Of a stretch of 64,000 nucleotides of DNA, positions 49,964 through 59,199 are shown piece after piece. The stretch's first letter is position 1. Each line of letters starts with the position of its first letter. A program made the translations under genes and the position numbers. Location: the NCBI GenBank assembly GCA_023398165.1, contig JAEWSQ010000003.1:1-64000 (forward strand). Reading direction: 5' to 3'. The stretch is from Spirochaetota bacterium. Lineage in GTDB: Bacteria; Spirochaetota; Spirochaetia; Treponematales; Treponemataceae. A model generated the notes under the pieces. That model was not told the DNA's origin and searched no databases. It was given only the letters and a program-made list of their open reading frames with translations.

Positions 49964-50485
49964 TTATTGTGACGTGATGGAGGAAATCAAAGAAGCTGTA
50001 TATTCCTTTTTTGAATTATCAAACGATTTCATGACAGCTTCTTGATATCCTTCTTCCTGAGCCGGTTTGTTTTTCATGCTGATGAAAGTATTAAAGATTT
50101 TCATTAAAATTTTATCCCCGATCTTCATTTTTTCATAATTTAAACCGCTTGGGAAGTAGAAAAAATCATACTGTGCGGCTTCAGTTTCAGAAAAATTATT
50201 CTTCTTAACACGATTTGCAGTTTCTTCTGTTAATGGCGCGGCTCCAGTCGCAAAAACCACTATCTTTTGATCAGCATAGTTTTTAACAAGTTTTAAGAAC
50301 TTCTTCAAACCTGATATATGTTCAGCATATATGCCTGCGCCATATAGAATTACGTCGTACTTTTCAATATCAGGCGCGGGTATTGTCCCGAAAGGAAAAG
50401 CATCACATTTAATTTCCTCAGCTATCCAGAGGGCATATTTTTTTGTAAATCCGGTTTTTGATGTGTATAAAATCAGTGTTTTCAT
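49964..50485 (-). CDS. Flavodoxin-like protein
   Basis: The 173-residue product has the FMN-phosphate loop 'ILYTSKTGFTKKYALWIAEEI' and flavodoxin strands 'YDVILYGAGIYAEHISGLKKFLKLV' and 'KIVVFATGAAP'. It resembles the flavodoxin/HemG-like group, possibly an electron carrier or a small reductase. Start at 50485 (AGGAA eight bases upstream); the longer in-frame form runs into the hairpin element. The leader of this gene holds copy 2 of the multi-hairpin element. It is downstream of a GNAT gene on the same strand. Confidence 0.83.
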   Translation of the reverse strand: MKTLILYTSKTGFTKKYALWIAEEIKCDAFPFGTIPAPDIEKYDVILYGAGIYAEHISGLKKFLKLVKNYADQKIVVFATGAAPLTEETANRVKKNNFSETEAAQYDFFYFPSGLNYEKMKIGDKILMKIFNTFISMKNKPAQEEGYQEAVMKSFDNSKKEYTASLISSITSQ

Positions 50486-50507
50486 AATTGTATTTCCTAT
50501 AAAAAAT

Positions 50508-50657
50508 GACAAGGAGAAAACTTCAGTTTTTGAATTGTCTTTTTTAAGTACTTTCGCATCGCAGAGAGAAAGTACAGTTTAATAAGAAAGTTTGCAGCGA
50601 AAACTTTAGATGATAAAAAGCGGCGCTATCTTAGACGCTTTTTATCATACCTCCTTA
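50508..50657 (-). repeat. Dispersed four-hairpin leader element, copy 2
   Basis: It matches copy 1 (1890-2040) along its length with few changes. Stems are GACAA..TTGTC with AAAAC/GTTTT (50508-50539), GTACTTTC/GAAAGTAC (50548-50575), AAGTTT/AAACTT (about 50588-50606) and GATAAAAAGCG/CGCTTTTTATC (50612-50646). It begins two bases after the stop of the upstream GNAT gene and ends 22 bases before the flavodoxin ATG. Confidence 0.85.
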
Positions 50658-50659
50658 TT

Positions 50660-51190
50660 TTAGTATCCCAAAATGCGGGACCACAGATTATGATCATAAT
50701 ACTTTCCGCGGAAAAGATACTGATCCCGGATTACACCTTCAAGCTGGAATCCGTTTGTTTCCAGAAGTTTGTTTGAGGCCTCATTATCGGGAGCAGTGCT
50801 TGCATATATTCTATGAAGGCCGTAGGCTGTCTTCCCGTGGTTAAGAATGCACTGCAATGCTTCGCTCATAATTCCCTTTCGGGTATATGCTTCGCAAAGG
50901 TCATAGCCGATCTCTGCAGCATTGTTCTGTTCATCAAATTTGTGAAATCCGATTGTCCCTATTTGCTGTCCGGTTTCCTTTAAAGTGATGCACCAGCGGA
51001 TGTGATTTGAGCTATGGTCAATGGCCCAATTGAGAATATCAGCTGCTTCCTCAATAGTTGAGGGCGGTTCATTATCATAAAGGTAGCGGGACACAAAGCT
51101 GTTTGAAAAATGGTTATAGATGAAAGCTAAATCTGAAGGCTCAAAATTTCTGAGCATTAAACGCTCTGTTTCAAGTTTACTGTATTTCAA
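50660..51190 (-). CDS. GNAT acetyltransferase (RimJ/RimL-like)
   Basis: The 176-residue product has the RimJ-like layout: 'LETERLMLRNFEPSDLAFIYNHFSNSFVSRYLY', 'IGTIGFHKFDEQNNAAEIGYDLCEAYTRKGIMSEALQCIL' and 'STAPDNEASNKLLETNGFQLEGVIRDQYLFRGKYYDHNLWSRI'. RimJ-type enzymes acetylate N-termini of ribosomal proteins or small molecules; the target here is unknown. It ends at the hairpin element, and the flavodoxin gene follows. Confidence 0.87.
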   Translation of the reverse strand: MKYSKLETERLMLRNFEPSDLAFIYNHFSNSFVSRYLYDNEPPSTIEEAADILNWAIDHSSNHIRWCITLKETGQQIGTIGFHKFDEQNNAAEIGYDLCEAYTRKGIMSEALQCILNHGKTAYGLHRIYASTAPDNEASNKLLETNGFQLEGVIRDQYLFRGKYYDHNLWSRILGY

Positions 51191-51200
51191 GAGTTCTCCT

Positions 51201-51986
51201 TTATTTAATATACTCTTCCATCCAGGCTCTCACTTCTTCATACATTTTAAACTTCCGTGCAAGACTTTCTTTGTCGAGCGATGTTTCGTACATTATTGTC
51301 ATATACTCTTCGTGCTTTGCAGGTTTTATTTTCATCTCATATGTGAGATAGGTGAGCCAGTCTTTCCGGGGAATAAACATTGAATTGATGCAGTATAAAA
51401 AACTGCAGTAGCATTCATTTGCTTCATTAAAATTCTGGGCGCACTGCACCCATGCCTCACGGTAGTTCCATTTTTCAAAACGGTAGTCGCCGGTTACATA
51501 GCAGTACCTGTAATACTGATTTTTTGCCCTGTCTTTTGCCTGTTCTTCCGTGATGCTGAAATATTCGTCTTTCCATTTTTTTAGAATTCCTTTTTTGTCA
51601 TTTAAAATTATTGATTCATTCATTGCAAAAATGGTTGACTCGCTTTCGCTTCTTATTTTCCATAAATCCTTTTCTTCTATTATTTTCACTGCAATCCAAA
51701 TATCATCTTTTACAGGAACACAATGAAAAGGAATGTACGGATCCTGATCAGGTCCGAACACCTCATCCAGACTTATATCATCCTTGTTTTTTACTACGAC
51801 CGATACATCTATCATTATGCCGAACGGTCCTTTTCTCGCGTCCCCCCGTGCAACGCTTCCGGTGAGCAGCGAACCGAGTATTTTTTTATTCGGTGCAATC
51901 TTTTCATCATTTATCTGATAAATCATTTCTTTTAAGGATGATACTTCCTTTTCCTGTTCTTTTAAAAGATCTCCAAATTTTTTCAT
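51201..51986 (-). CDS. Nucleotidyltransferase-domain protein
   Basis: The 261-residue product has the nucleotidyltransferase motif 'GSLLTGSVARGDARKGPFGIMIDVSVVV' (GSxxRGDx...D-x-D/S type, about residues 35-62). Here the second carboxylate follows an 11-residue loop rather than the usual spacing. The C-terminal two-thirds are helical with no recognised domain. MNT/aminoglycoside adenylyltransferase-like members transfer AMP to antibiotics, tRNA or toxins; the target is unclear. GGAGG precedes the ATG at 51986; an upstream in-frame Met (52016) is less likely. It ends just before the GNAT gene. Confidence 0.7.
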   Translation of the reverse strand: MKKFGDLLKEQEKEVSSLKEMIYQINDEKIAPNKKILGSLLTGSVARGDARKGPFGIMIDVSVVVKNKDDISLDEVFGPDQDPYIPFHCVPVKDDIWIAVKIIEEKDLWKIRSESESTIFAMNESIILNDKKGILKKWKDEYFSITEEQAKDRAKNQYYRYCYVTGDYRFEKWNYREAWVQCAQNFNEANECYCSFLYCINSMFIPRKDWLTYLTYEMKIKPAKHEEYMTIMYETSLDKESLARKFKMYEEVRAWMEEYIK

Positions 51987-52034
51987 GCTTCCTCCTTCCT
52001 CTTCATTCGCGTTCATGTGCTGTTTTCTATATTC

Positions 52035-54359
52035 CTATACCATGTTCTTATTAAGTAATTCTATGAGTTCTGTTTTCATGAATGGTTTACAAATGCTGGC
52101 GTTAAAACCATACTGTTTAGGATTAATAATAATCGGGTCATCGGCATACCCGCTTGCTACAAAGGCAGGTGCTGTAACCCCCATGTTCCGTATCGTTTCT
52201 ATTGCCGTTTTTCCTCCCATACCGCCGGGAACAGTAAGATCGAAAAGCATTCCTTCTATTTTCGTATTATCGCAGATGCATTTCTCGATAAAGTTAACCG
52301 CTTCCTGTCCGTTTGCTGTACAGACAACCGCATACCCTAAGGGTTCAAGCATCGCAGTCAGGATAGCCCTCATGACTTCTTCATCGTCCATTATAAGAAA
52401 GATTCCGCTTCCCTTATGTGTTTTCGGCGTAGAACTTTCCTGAACAGGCGCCTTCTCAACTACAGCAGGAAGGTATATTGTGAAAGTGCTTCCTTTGCAC
52501 GGTTCTGAAGATGCTTCTATTGAGCCCCCGTGACGGGTAATTATTGAATGACAGGTTGCTAGTCCCAGTCCGTGCCCCTTTGGTTTTGTTGTAAAAAATG
52601 GATCAAATATGCGCGGCAGTACTTCGGGGGGAATCCCTATTCCGCTGTCTTTTATTACAAGCATAACGTACTTTCCCGGTTCAAGGACAGGATGCTTTCC
52701 TTTTTTAATTTCTTTATTCCGTGCTTCTATAGTAATATTTCCTCCTGAGGGCATTGCCTGGAGAGCATTTATTATAAGGTTATCTATTACCTGTCCCAGC
52801 TGATTTTTGTCATAATTTGCCGACCACAGATTATTATCTATAATGAAATTTGATGATACATTGGAACCGCTGAGCGCAAACTGCACCGACTGCTCAATGA
52901 AAGGGAAGAATGGAGCAACCTGCATCATGGGGCTGCCGCCTTTTGCAAATGTTAAAAGCTGCTGCGTGAGCGAACGCGCACGATCGATATTTTTTGTTAC
53001 CTTATCTAAAATTTCTTTAACGGGACCTTCAGTACTTAAATCCTGCGCCTGTTCAATAAATCCGAAGATACCGCCCATCAGGTTGTTAAAATCGTGGGCT
53101 ATGCCGCCTGCAAGAACTCCAAGCGCTTCGAGTTTTTGAGCGTTTGAAAGAACCTCCTCGGTGTGTTTCCTTTCGGAAATATCCTGAAAACTTACAAGAC
53201 TAGCCCATATTTCTCCTTTTTCATTGCGGACAGGAGCCCCTGAAACTTCAATCAGTGTTTCTTTTCCGTCAGGCCGTTCGACAACCATGTCATAGATCTT
53301 GCTTCTTTCCCCGTTCATCCCCCGGATAATAGGCATCTCTTCTACCGGGTAGGGATCTGCTTCACCTAATTTATGTGCCTTGTATACTTCTGAAAGGTTT
53401 TCTTTGTTGGCATCGGGTAGAATACCCCGTCCCAGAATTTCTTTCGCAACGCTGTTTGCAATAAGGGGTTTCCCGCTTGGAGCTTCAACCATGAACACAC
53501 CATTGGTAAGATTGTCAAGGAGAACGTTCAAGAGAGCATTTTGCTTTTTCAATGAAGCTTCGCTTTCCCAAAGTGCTTCCTGTGCAGTCTTTTGTCCGGT
53601 TATATCGGTATGGGTGCCGATAATTCTTAGCGCTTTACCGTTGTGATCACGTTCAACGATCTTTCCCCGTCCCTGAATCCACATCCATGAATTATCTTTG
53701 CGCTTGAAACGGAAATCTGTATCAAAAATATCAGTTTTATTCTGCAGATAATTTTGAATGCATTGTTCTGTTTCCAGCAGATCTTCAGGATGAACGTGTT
53801 CTTCCCAGGCTTTAAATGTTTGGGGAAATTCATCAGGCGCGTACCCTGCCATCGTGTAGTAGCGGTCATCGAAGTACGTTGTATTCGTAACAAGGTTCCA
53901 ATCCCAGACTCCTTCATTTTTAACCGCCATGGCAAGATCGAGGCGTTCTTTACTTTCTTTTAACGCTCTTTCGATCCGCTTCCGCTCTGTTATGTCAAGA
54001 TGGCATCCTATCATGCGCTTAGGCATGCCGTCTTCAGTCCATTCAATTATCCGTCCTGTGTATAAAACCCAAATTATTGAACCGTTTTTATGATGGTAGC
54101 GTACTTCATTTCTAAAAGGGATTACCCCTTTACTTTCTGCATGTCTTTTGTATCCTTCCAGAACTACCGGTATATCTTCAGCGAAAAGCAGTTGTTCCCA
54201 TGCAGCTGCAGTGTTTTCTATCTCACTTTCTGTATAACCCAACATGGTAAGTATGGAAGCGCTGATGTATTTTTCTCCTGAAAGAATGTTCCAATCCCAG
54301 TATCCTGCGAGAATTTGTTCCAAAATCTCCTGTAAAAAATCGGCCTTATCTATTTCCAT
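52035..54359 (-). CDS. Hybrid sensor histidine kinase (PAS-PAS-PAS-HisKA-HATPase-REC)
   Basis: The 774-residue protein has three PAS domains (about 10-130, 140-260, 270-395), the H-box with His422 in 'LAGGIAHDFNNLMGG', HATPase ('DKNQLGQVIDNLIINALQAM', 'DSGIGIPPEVLPRIFDPFFTTKPKGHGLGLATC') and a receiver with Asp707 in 'MLFDLTVPGGMGGKTAI'. It is a close paralogue of the kinase at 47156-49426, and the shared architecture and near-identical motifs show recent duplication. No membrane segments; signal unknown. GAGGAG lies before the ATG. Confidence 0.93.
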   Translation of the reverse strand: MEIDKADFLQEILEQILAGYWDWNILSGEKYISASILTMLGYTESEIENTAAAWEQLLFAEDIPVVLEGYKRHAESKGVIPFRNEVRYHHKNGSIIWVLYTGRIIEWTEDGMPKRMIGCHLDITERKRIERALKESKERLDLAMAVKNEGVWDWNLVTNTTYFDDRYYTMAGYAPDEFPQTFKAWEEHVHPEDLLETEQCIQNYLQNKTDIFDTDFRFKRKDNSWMWIQGRGKIVERDHNGKALRIIGTHTDITGQKTAQEALWESEASLKKQNALLNVLLDNLTNGVFMVEAPSGKPLIANSVAKEILGRGILPDANKENLSEVYKAHKLGEADPYPVEEMPIIRGMNGERSKIYDMVVERPDGKETLIEVSGAPVRNEKGEIWASLVSFQDISERKHTEEVLSNAQKLEALGVLAGGIAHDFNNLMGGIFGFIEQAQDLSTEGPVKEILDKVTKNIDRARSLTQQLLTFAKGGSPMMQVAPFFPFIEQSVQFALSGSNVSSNFIIDNNLWSANYDKNQLGQVIDNLIINALQAMPSGGNITIEARNKEIKKGKHPVLEPGKYVMLVIKDSGIGIPPEVLPRIFDPFFTTKPKGHGLGLATCHSIITRHGGSIEASSEPCKGSTFTIYLPAVVEKAPVQESSTPKTHKGSGIFLIMDDEEVMRAILTAMLEPLGYAVVCTANGQEAVNFIEKCICDNTKIEGMLFDLTVPGGMGGKTAIETIRNMGVTAPAFVASGYADDPIIINPKQYGFNASICKPFMKTELIELLNKNMV

Positions 54360-54676
54360 ACAAAGGGCTCCTCAATACTAAGGAGTATACAATATAACGG
54401 GGAAAAAGGAAATTTATTTAACCTGATTCAATCCTGTATTTACTAATTCGTGAGGGAAAGTAGAAGTTATGAATGCAGCATCAGGCCAGGCTGCCCGGAA
54501 TCTGTGAAAAGAGTATAATGTGCCGTGTAAGAATTACCGGATGGAGAATTTTATTTATTTTTTTTGAATAAAATCGGGATGAGTATGGATGCTCCAAGCA
54601 GAATCAGCATAATGAAGAAGAGATTTGTCAATTGATTGCAGGATAGTATGCTTATATATGTAAGGTGATGTATTTT
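54360..54676. other. Intergenic region, no supported gene
   Basis: A minus-strand stretch could encode about 20-35 hydrophobic residues ('LTNLFFIMLILLGASILIPILFKKNK', ending about 54556) but has no ribosome site and its only ATG is internal. It may be the remains of a small membrane or lipoprotein gene. No repeat or RNA structure stands out. Confidence 0.35.
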
Positions 54677-55168
54677 CTATTCCAGAGAAATTCCTAAGAA
54701 ACACACGGTGAAGGGGAGGTGGTCAAATTTCTTTATTCCTTTTTCAATGAATCCGTAAGATATATACCAATTTTTAAGCCTGGTATTTTCATTAATAATC
54801 CCAATACTTATGTATTTCCCTTTTCTTGATGTAATTTCATCTACTGCCTTATCGAGGAGTTTTCTTCCGTACTGTTTATGGCGGAAGGAGGGAAGCACGG
54901 CAAGTTTTTCTATATAGTAGGTGTTATCTTCTTTTCCCGGCTGAACAGCAACGCAGCCGCATAACGTACCATTTTCAAATGCACAGAAAAAGTCGGTTTT
55001 ATTTTTTATTGATTCAACAAGGTCTTTCATCGTTAAAAATGCGCCGTTAGTCGGGGCGTTTTCTTTCGTTATAGTATACTCCTGTGCAACGGTCATGAAG
55101 GATTCCTGAATAACATGCTGCAGTTCAGGTAAATCCCTGTCTGCATCCACGGCTCTGATTTCAAACAT
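54677..55168 (-). CDS. GNAT family N-acetyltransferase
   Basis: The 163-residue product has the GNAT core: 'YYIEKLAVLPSFRHKQYGRKLLDKAVDEI' with the acetyl-CoA loop and 'NTRLKNWYISYGFIEKGIKKF'. The 'IEKLAVLP.FRHKQYG' form is typical of small-molecule acetyltransferases. The substrate is unknown. TGAGGAG precedes the ATG. It lies downstream of the P-loop kinase gene on the same strand. Confidence 0.83.
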   Translation of the reverse strand: MFEIRAVDADRDLPELQHVIQESFMTVAQEYTITKENAPTNGAFLTMKDLVESIKNKTDFFCAFENGTLCGCVAVQPGKEDNTYYIEKLAVLPSFRHKQYGRKLLDKAVDEITSRKGKYISIGIINENTRLKNWYISYGFIEKGIKKFDHLPFTVCFLGISLE

Positions 55169-55236
55169 AGTAACTCCTCAGTTTATTATATATAAGTTAC
55201 GGCGGAATTTTTTCAAGTGTTACCTTTGGAACGGCA

Positions 55237-55779
55237 TTACTGCCGCAGTACTAGTAGCGCTGCTTCTATAAGTTCATCTACCGGTTTTTCCGCATCCAGT
55301 TCTATAACCCTGCAGGAAAGTTTCTGCAACCACTGTCTTTGCTGTGTTCTGCTTCTAACGTCCATTCCGCCTGTCTCATAGCAATTTGCCCATTCCATAA
55401 ATTCAATGAACTCTTTATGTTTACTGCCGTCTTGATCTATGGCGCTGTCGTAGCGGAGGCGTTCCCGTTCTTCAAGTCTTTTCATGCGCAGCTCATTCGG
55501 CACACTTATAAATATAACAAGATCAAACAGCGGAATAAGCGGATTCCCCCAGTCTATTACAGCGCCTGAAAGTATCCATCTGTCGGCCTGATGTAAATCA
55601 CACGAGAGGTTTTGAACCCGTTCTTCTCTCAGGCGTGGTTCTGTGAACTTGGTTTTCCAATAATAATTATCAGAGTCAAAATGGGTATACTGTAATGTAC
55701 CTGATAAGGCTTCCCCGAGTGTTGTTGTCCCTGAACCTGAGGCGCCAAGTATATGAATATGCTGATATTTAAAAGTCAT
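55237..55779 (-). CDS. P-loop kinase-like protein (adenylate kinase/AAA_18 type)
   Basis: The 180-residue product has Walker A 'GASGSGTTTLGEAL' (about 13-26), 'YTHFDSDNYYW', a Walker-B-like 'LFDLVIFISVPNELRMKRLEERERLRYD' and a lid-like Arg cluster. This arrangement is that of small nucleotide or shikimate-type kinases that are widespread and uncharacterised. The ATG overlaps the stop of recQ by 4 bases (ATGA), so it is coupled to the helicase gene. Confidence 0.75.
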   Translation of the reverse strand: MTFKYQHIHILGASGSGTTTLGEALSGTLQYTHFDSDNYYWKTKFTEPRLREERVQNLSCDLHQADRWILSGAVIDWGNPLIPLFDLVIFISVPNELRMKRLEERERLRYDSAIDQDGSKHKEFIEFMEWANCYETGGMDVRSRTQQRQWLQKLSCRVIELDAEKPVDELIEAALLVLRQ

Positions 55780-57323
55780 AGGGCTTCCTTTGCATAAAAA
55801 GGATGTGCCTTCACAAGGGCTTCCCTGGCTTCGCGGGTGAGCGACAATACGCTGTAGTCTTCGGTTTTTTTCATGTAGCCTTGACTAAGAAGTATCCGGG
55901 ATAATTCATACCACTGCTCTTTGCTGTATTCTTTGCCGATTCCCCATACACTTAACGTGTTGTGTCTGTTTTCGAGAATTCGTTTTTGTCTTGAACCCTG
56001 AAGAATATCAATAAGATACGTTGCACCGTATTTTTCTCCGGTTTTAACAACACAGGACAGAAATTTTTGTGCCGGGATTGTAATATCAATAAGATCCTCT
56101 TGAGGGCATGAGCAGTAATCACAGCAGTGTTCATGAGTCTGCTTAGCTTCGTCGCCGAAATAGTTGAGGAGCACCTGTCTTCTGCATGAGGCGCATTCAG
56201 CATATTCCACCATGTCTTTTATTTTCATAAGGGCTTTCTGTTTTTCCCGTTCGGATTTATCACGTAGAAAAAATTCGAGCTTGTGGGTGTCGCCGTGACT
56301 GTAGTAGAGAATGGCCCTTGCCGGCTTTCCGTCTCTTCCCGCTCTTCCTATTTCCTGATAATACTGTTCAATGCTTTTCGGAAGATCAAAATGAATAACA
56401 AAACGCACATCGGCCTTGTTGATTCCCATACCGAAGGCGACTGTCGCGGCAATTATTTTTACTTTCCCGCTGATAAAGTCTTCCTGATTCTGAGCCCGTT
56501 CCAGATCGCTTAATCCTGCGTGGTAGCTTACCGCTGATATTTTCCTGCTTCTGAGAAGTACTGCAATCGAGTCTGCACTCTTTCTGGAAAAACAGTATAC
56601 AATCCCGCTTTCGTTTTTGTGTTCCTTAATAAAACTGCACAGGTGTTCCTCTGCTTTTTTTTGTCCGCCTGTTCCTGCCTTGCTGATAACTTCAAAGTAA
56701 ATATTGCTTCTGTCAAAACTTGAAATAAATTCAGCCGGCTCATTCATTGCAAGACTCTTTGAAATATCCTTTCTGACCTGCTTTGTGGCGGTTGCGGTGA
56801 GTGCTAAAAGAACGGCATCAGGAAAAACGGTACGAAAGGTTTTTATTTGACGGTATTCCGGACGGAAGTCATGCCCCCATTCTGATATGCAGTGTGCTTC
56901 ATCGACAGCAATGAGACTTACCTTAACGGTTGAAAGAAGGGATTGTACCCGTTCGGTAGCAAGCGTTTCAGGGGCGCAGTAAAGAAGTTTTACCTTACCT
57001 GAGCGTACAAGGTTCATGTTGTATTTATACGTTTCCCAGTCGAGAGAACTGTTCAGGAAAAGGGAGGGAACCCCTGCTTTTTCAAGCTGCGACACCTGAT
57101 CCTGCATGAGAGCTATGAGAGGGGAAATAACAAGGGTCAGAGCGTCCATAATAAGTGCAGGAACCTGATAGCACAGCGATTTTCCGCCGCCTGTGGGCAT
57201 AACGGCAAGAGTATCTTTACCGGAGAGGACGGAGAGCATTATCTGTTTCTGATTATCGCGGAATTCAGAGTATCCGAAATATTTTTCCAATACAGCTTTA
57301 AGTTTATTTTCAAATAAGTTCAT
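55776..57323 (-). CDS. recQ: RecQ-family ATP-dependent DNA helicase
   Basis: The 515-residue product has the RecQ core: Walker A 'MPTGGGKSLCYQVPAL' (about 42-57), DEAH box 'AVDEAHCISEWGHDFRPEY' (about 139-157), motif VI 'QEIGRAGRDGKPARA', and the RecQ zinc site 'CASCRRQVLLNYFGDEAKQTHEHCCDYC'. A winged-helix-like segment completes it, but there is no HRDC domain, so it is shorter than E. coli RecQ (about 610 residues). It unwinds DNA 3'-5' in repair or recombination. Its 5' end borders the repeat array at 57.5 kb. Confidence 0.92.
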   Translation of the reverse strand: MNLFENKLKAVLEKYFGYSEFRDNQKQIMLSVLSGKDTLAVMPTGGGKSLCYQVPALIMDALTLVISPLIALMQDQVSQLEKAGVPSLFLNSSLDWETYKYNMNLVRSGKVKLLYCAPETLATERVQSLLSTVKVSLIAVDEAHCISEWGHDFRPEYRQIKTFRTVFPDAVLLALTATATKQVRKDISKSLAMNEPAEFISSFDRSNIYFEVISKAGTGGQKKAEEHLCSFIKEHKNESGIVYCFSRKSADSIAVLLRSRKISAVSYHAGLSDLERAQNQEDFISGKVKIIAATVAFGMGINKADVRFVIHFDLPKSIEQYYQEIGRAGRDGKPARAILYYSHGDTHKLEFFLRDKSEREKQKALMKIKDMVEYAECASCRRQVLLNYFGDEAKQTHEHCCDYCSCPQEDLIDITIPAQKFLSCVVKTGEKYGATYLIDILQGSRQKRILENRHNTLSVWGIGKEYSKEQWYELSRILLSQGYMKKTEDYSVLSLTREAREALVKAHPFYAKEAL

Positions 57324-57483
57324 AGGTTCACCCCTATTATATGCATAAACCGGGTTGTTTATAAGCAGATGATGAGAAAAAAGGGGGTATTTTAAATGAA
57401 TTTACAGCAGTAGGGGCAGGAAACGACATATTTAAAACGGAAGAAGAGAGAAATTTGTAATCAGTTTGAACGGGGCATTGAGA

Positions 57484-58190
57484 GAGAGGACTGATTATAA
57501 AGGGACGGGCGGATTTTGACTGAGCTGAATGTAGTAAGTGCAACGCGGATTCGATAGCCCTACGGTCTATCTTGGGAGAGGGACTGGTTTGGGGTAGAGC
57601 TGTTTAGGGGATACCTAGAGGACTGATTATAAAGGGACGGGCGGATTTTGGCTGAGCTGAATGTAGTAAGTGCCACACGGATTCGATAGCCCTACGGTTT
57701 ATCTTGGGAGAAGGGACAGGTTTGGAGAGAAGCTGATTGTAAAAGGGCAGAATAGATTTAACTCAGCTGGTAGAGGAGTAAGCCACGCGGATTCGAGCTG
57801 ACTACGTCATCTCCTGAGAAAAAGACTTGTTTGAGGTAGAGCTGTTTAGGGGATTTTTGGAGAACTGATTATAAAGGGACGGGCGGATTTTGACTGAGCT
57901 GATTGTAGTAAGTGCAACGCGGATTCGATAGCCCTACGGACTATCTTGGGGAAGGGACAGGTTTGGAGAGAAGCTGATTGTAAAAGGGCAGAATAGATTT
58001 AACTAAGCTGGTAGAGGAGTAAGCTACGCGGATTCGAGCTGACTACGTCATCTCCTGAGAAAAAGACTTGTTTGGGGTAGAGCTGTTTAGGGGATACCTA
58101 GAGGACTGATTATAAAGGGACGGGCGGATTTTGACTGAGCTGACTGTAGTAAGTGCCACGCGGATTCGATAGCCCTACGGACTATTTTGG
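57484..58190 (+). repeat. Repeat array, left block (T-arm-like core)
   Basis: Six cores of the form (C/A)GCGGATTCGA occur at about 57544, 57676, 57786, 57918, 58027 and 58159. Two unit types alternate. Type A continues with TAGCCCTACGGACTATC, a small GATAG/CTATC hairpin; type B with GCTGACTACGTCATC, a TGAC/GTCA hairpin. The period from A2 to A3 to A4 is about 240 bases. Between the cores are conserved segments such as ACTGATTATAAAGGGACGGG and GAGCTGTTTAGGGGAT. No ORF is supported inside this block. Confidence 0.85.
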
Positions 58191-58348
58191 AAAAGGAAGG
58201 GGATTAAGTGCTGAAAAAGTAGAAGATGCGGGAAGAGCTCGAAGAAAACAAGTATATAAAAACAAATAATATATAAGAGTTGAGATCTTTTTAGAATTTC
58301 TTTACGTGTTTGTGGATATGAAAATTTTAATAGAAAAGGAGTAAACAA

Positions 58349-58750
58349 GTGATTCTGTACGAGGAAAAGACACAGAGAATTATTAATGCCTGTATGAATG
58401 TTCATAATGAGTTGGGGAATGGATTTTTGGAACCGGTATATCAAAGTGCGTTGGCGCTGGAATTCGGTTGTCAAGATATTCCTTACCTAAGAGAGTATAA
58501 GATTGATGTTTATTATAGAGGCTTGAAACTTGAACATAAATATAAAGCAGATTTTGTGTGCTATGATTCGATTATTGTTGAATTAAAGGCGGCATCATGT
58601 TTAGTTAAGGCACATAAGGCACAGGTAATAAATTATTTAGCAGCTTTGAACTTTAAAATTGGTTTATTAGTAAACTTTGGACAGAACTCATTGAAGTGGG
58701 AGAGGATTTCTTATTTGAATGATTTAACCCGTCAAGCACTTAACCAATAG
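58349..58750 (+). CDS. GxxExxY protein (PD-(D/E)XK-like)
   Basis: The 133-residue product carries the family signature 'HNELGNGFLEPVYQSALALEF' (residues about 20-40, G-x-x-E-x-x-Y) and the nuclease-like core 'HKYKADFVCYDSIIVELKAASCL' with the acidic and Lys residues of a PD-(D/E)XK fold, then 'AQVINYLAALNFKIGLLVNFG'. Such proteins are common in spirochaetes and Bacteroidota, and their function is unknown. A GTG start with AGGAG seven bases upstream is used. It sits between two blocks of the same repeat array, which suggests the array and gene have a common origin or mobility. Confidence 0.85.
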   Translation: MILYEEKTQRIINACMNVHNELGNGFLEPVYQSALALEFGCQDIPYLREYKIDVYYRGLKLEHKYKADFVCYDSIIVELKAASCLVKAHKAQVINYLAALNFKIGLLVNFGQNSLKWERISYLNDLTRQALNQ

Positions 58751-58785
58751 TATTTTATATCGGAAACAGACTAAATATAGCAGAG

Positions 58786-59190
58786 CTCGTTAAGAATGAT
58801 GTCCACGCGGATTCGAGCTGACTACGTCATCTCTAGGGAGGAGAACGGATTCGAATTATTGTAGGAAACTCTCTTAAGAAAGGGACGGTCGGGATGTAAC
58901 TATGCTGATTGAGGATAGAATCACGCGGATTCGATAGCCCTACGGACTATCTTGGGAAAGGGGCTGGTTTGTAAAGACGCTGATTGTAAAAGGGCAGAAT
59001 AGATTTAACTCAGCTGGTAGAGGAGTACGCCATACGGATTCGAGCTGACTACGTCATCTACTAGGAGGAGAACGGATTCGAATTATTGTAGAAAACCTTC
59101 TTAAGAAAGGGACGGTCGGGATGTAACTATGCTGATTGAGGATAGAATCACGCGGATTCGATAGCCCTACGGACTATCTTGGGAACAAGT
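58786..59190 (+). repeat. Repeat array, right direct block
   Basis: It carries the same type A and B cores as the left block, in the same orientation: B at 58806, A at 58924, B-like at 59033, A at 59151. It also contains two D-type units with GAACGGATTCGAATTATTG at about 58843 and 59082. The unit order is B-D-A-B-D-A, with B-to-B and A-to-A spacing of about 227 bases, so this block is a tandem duplication. Confidence 0.85.
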
Positions 59191-59199
59191 GAAGTATTG

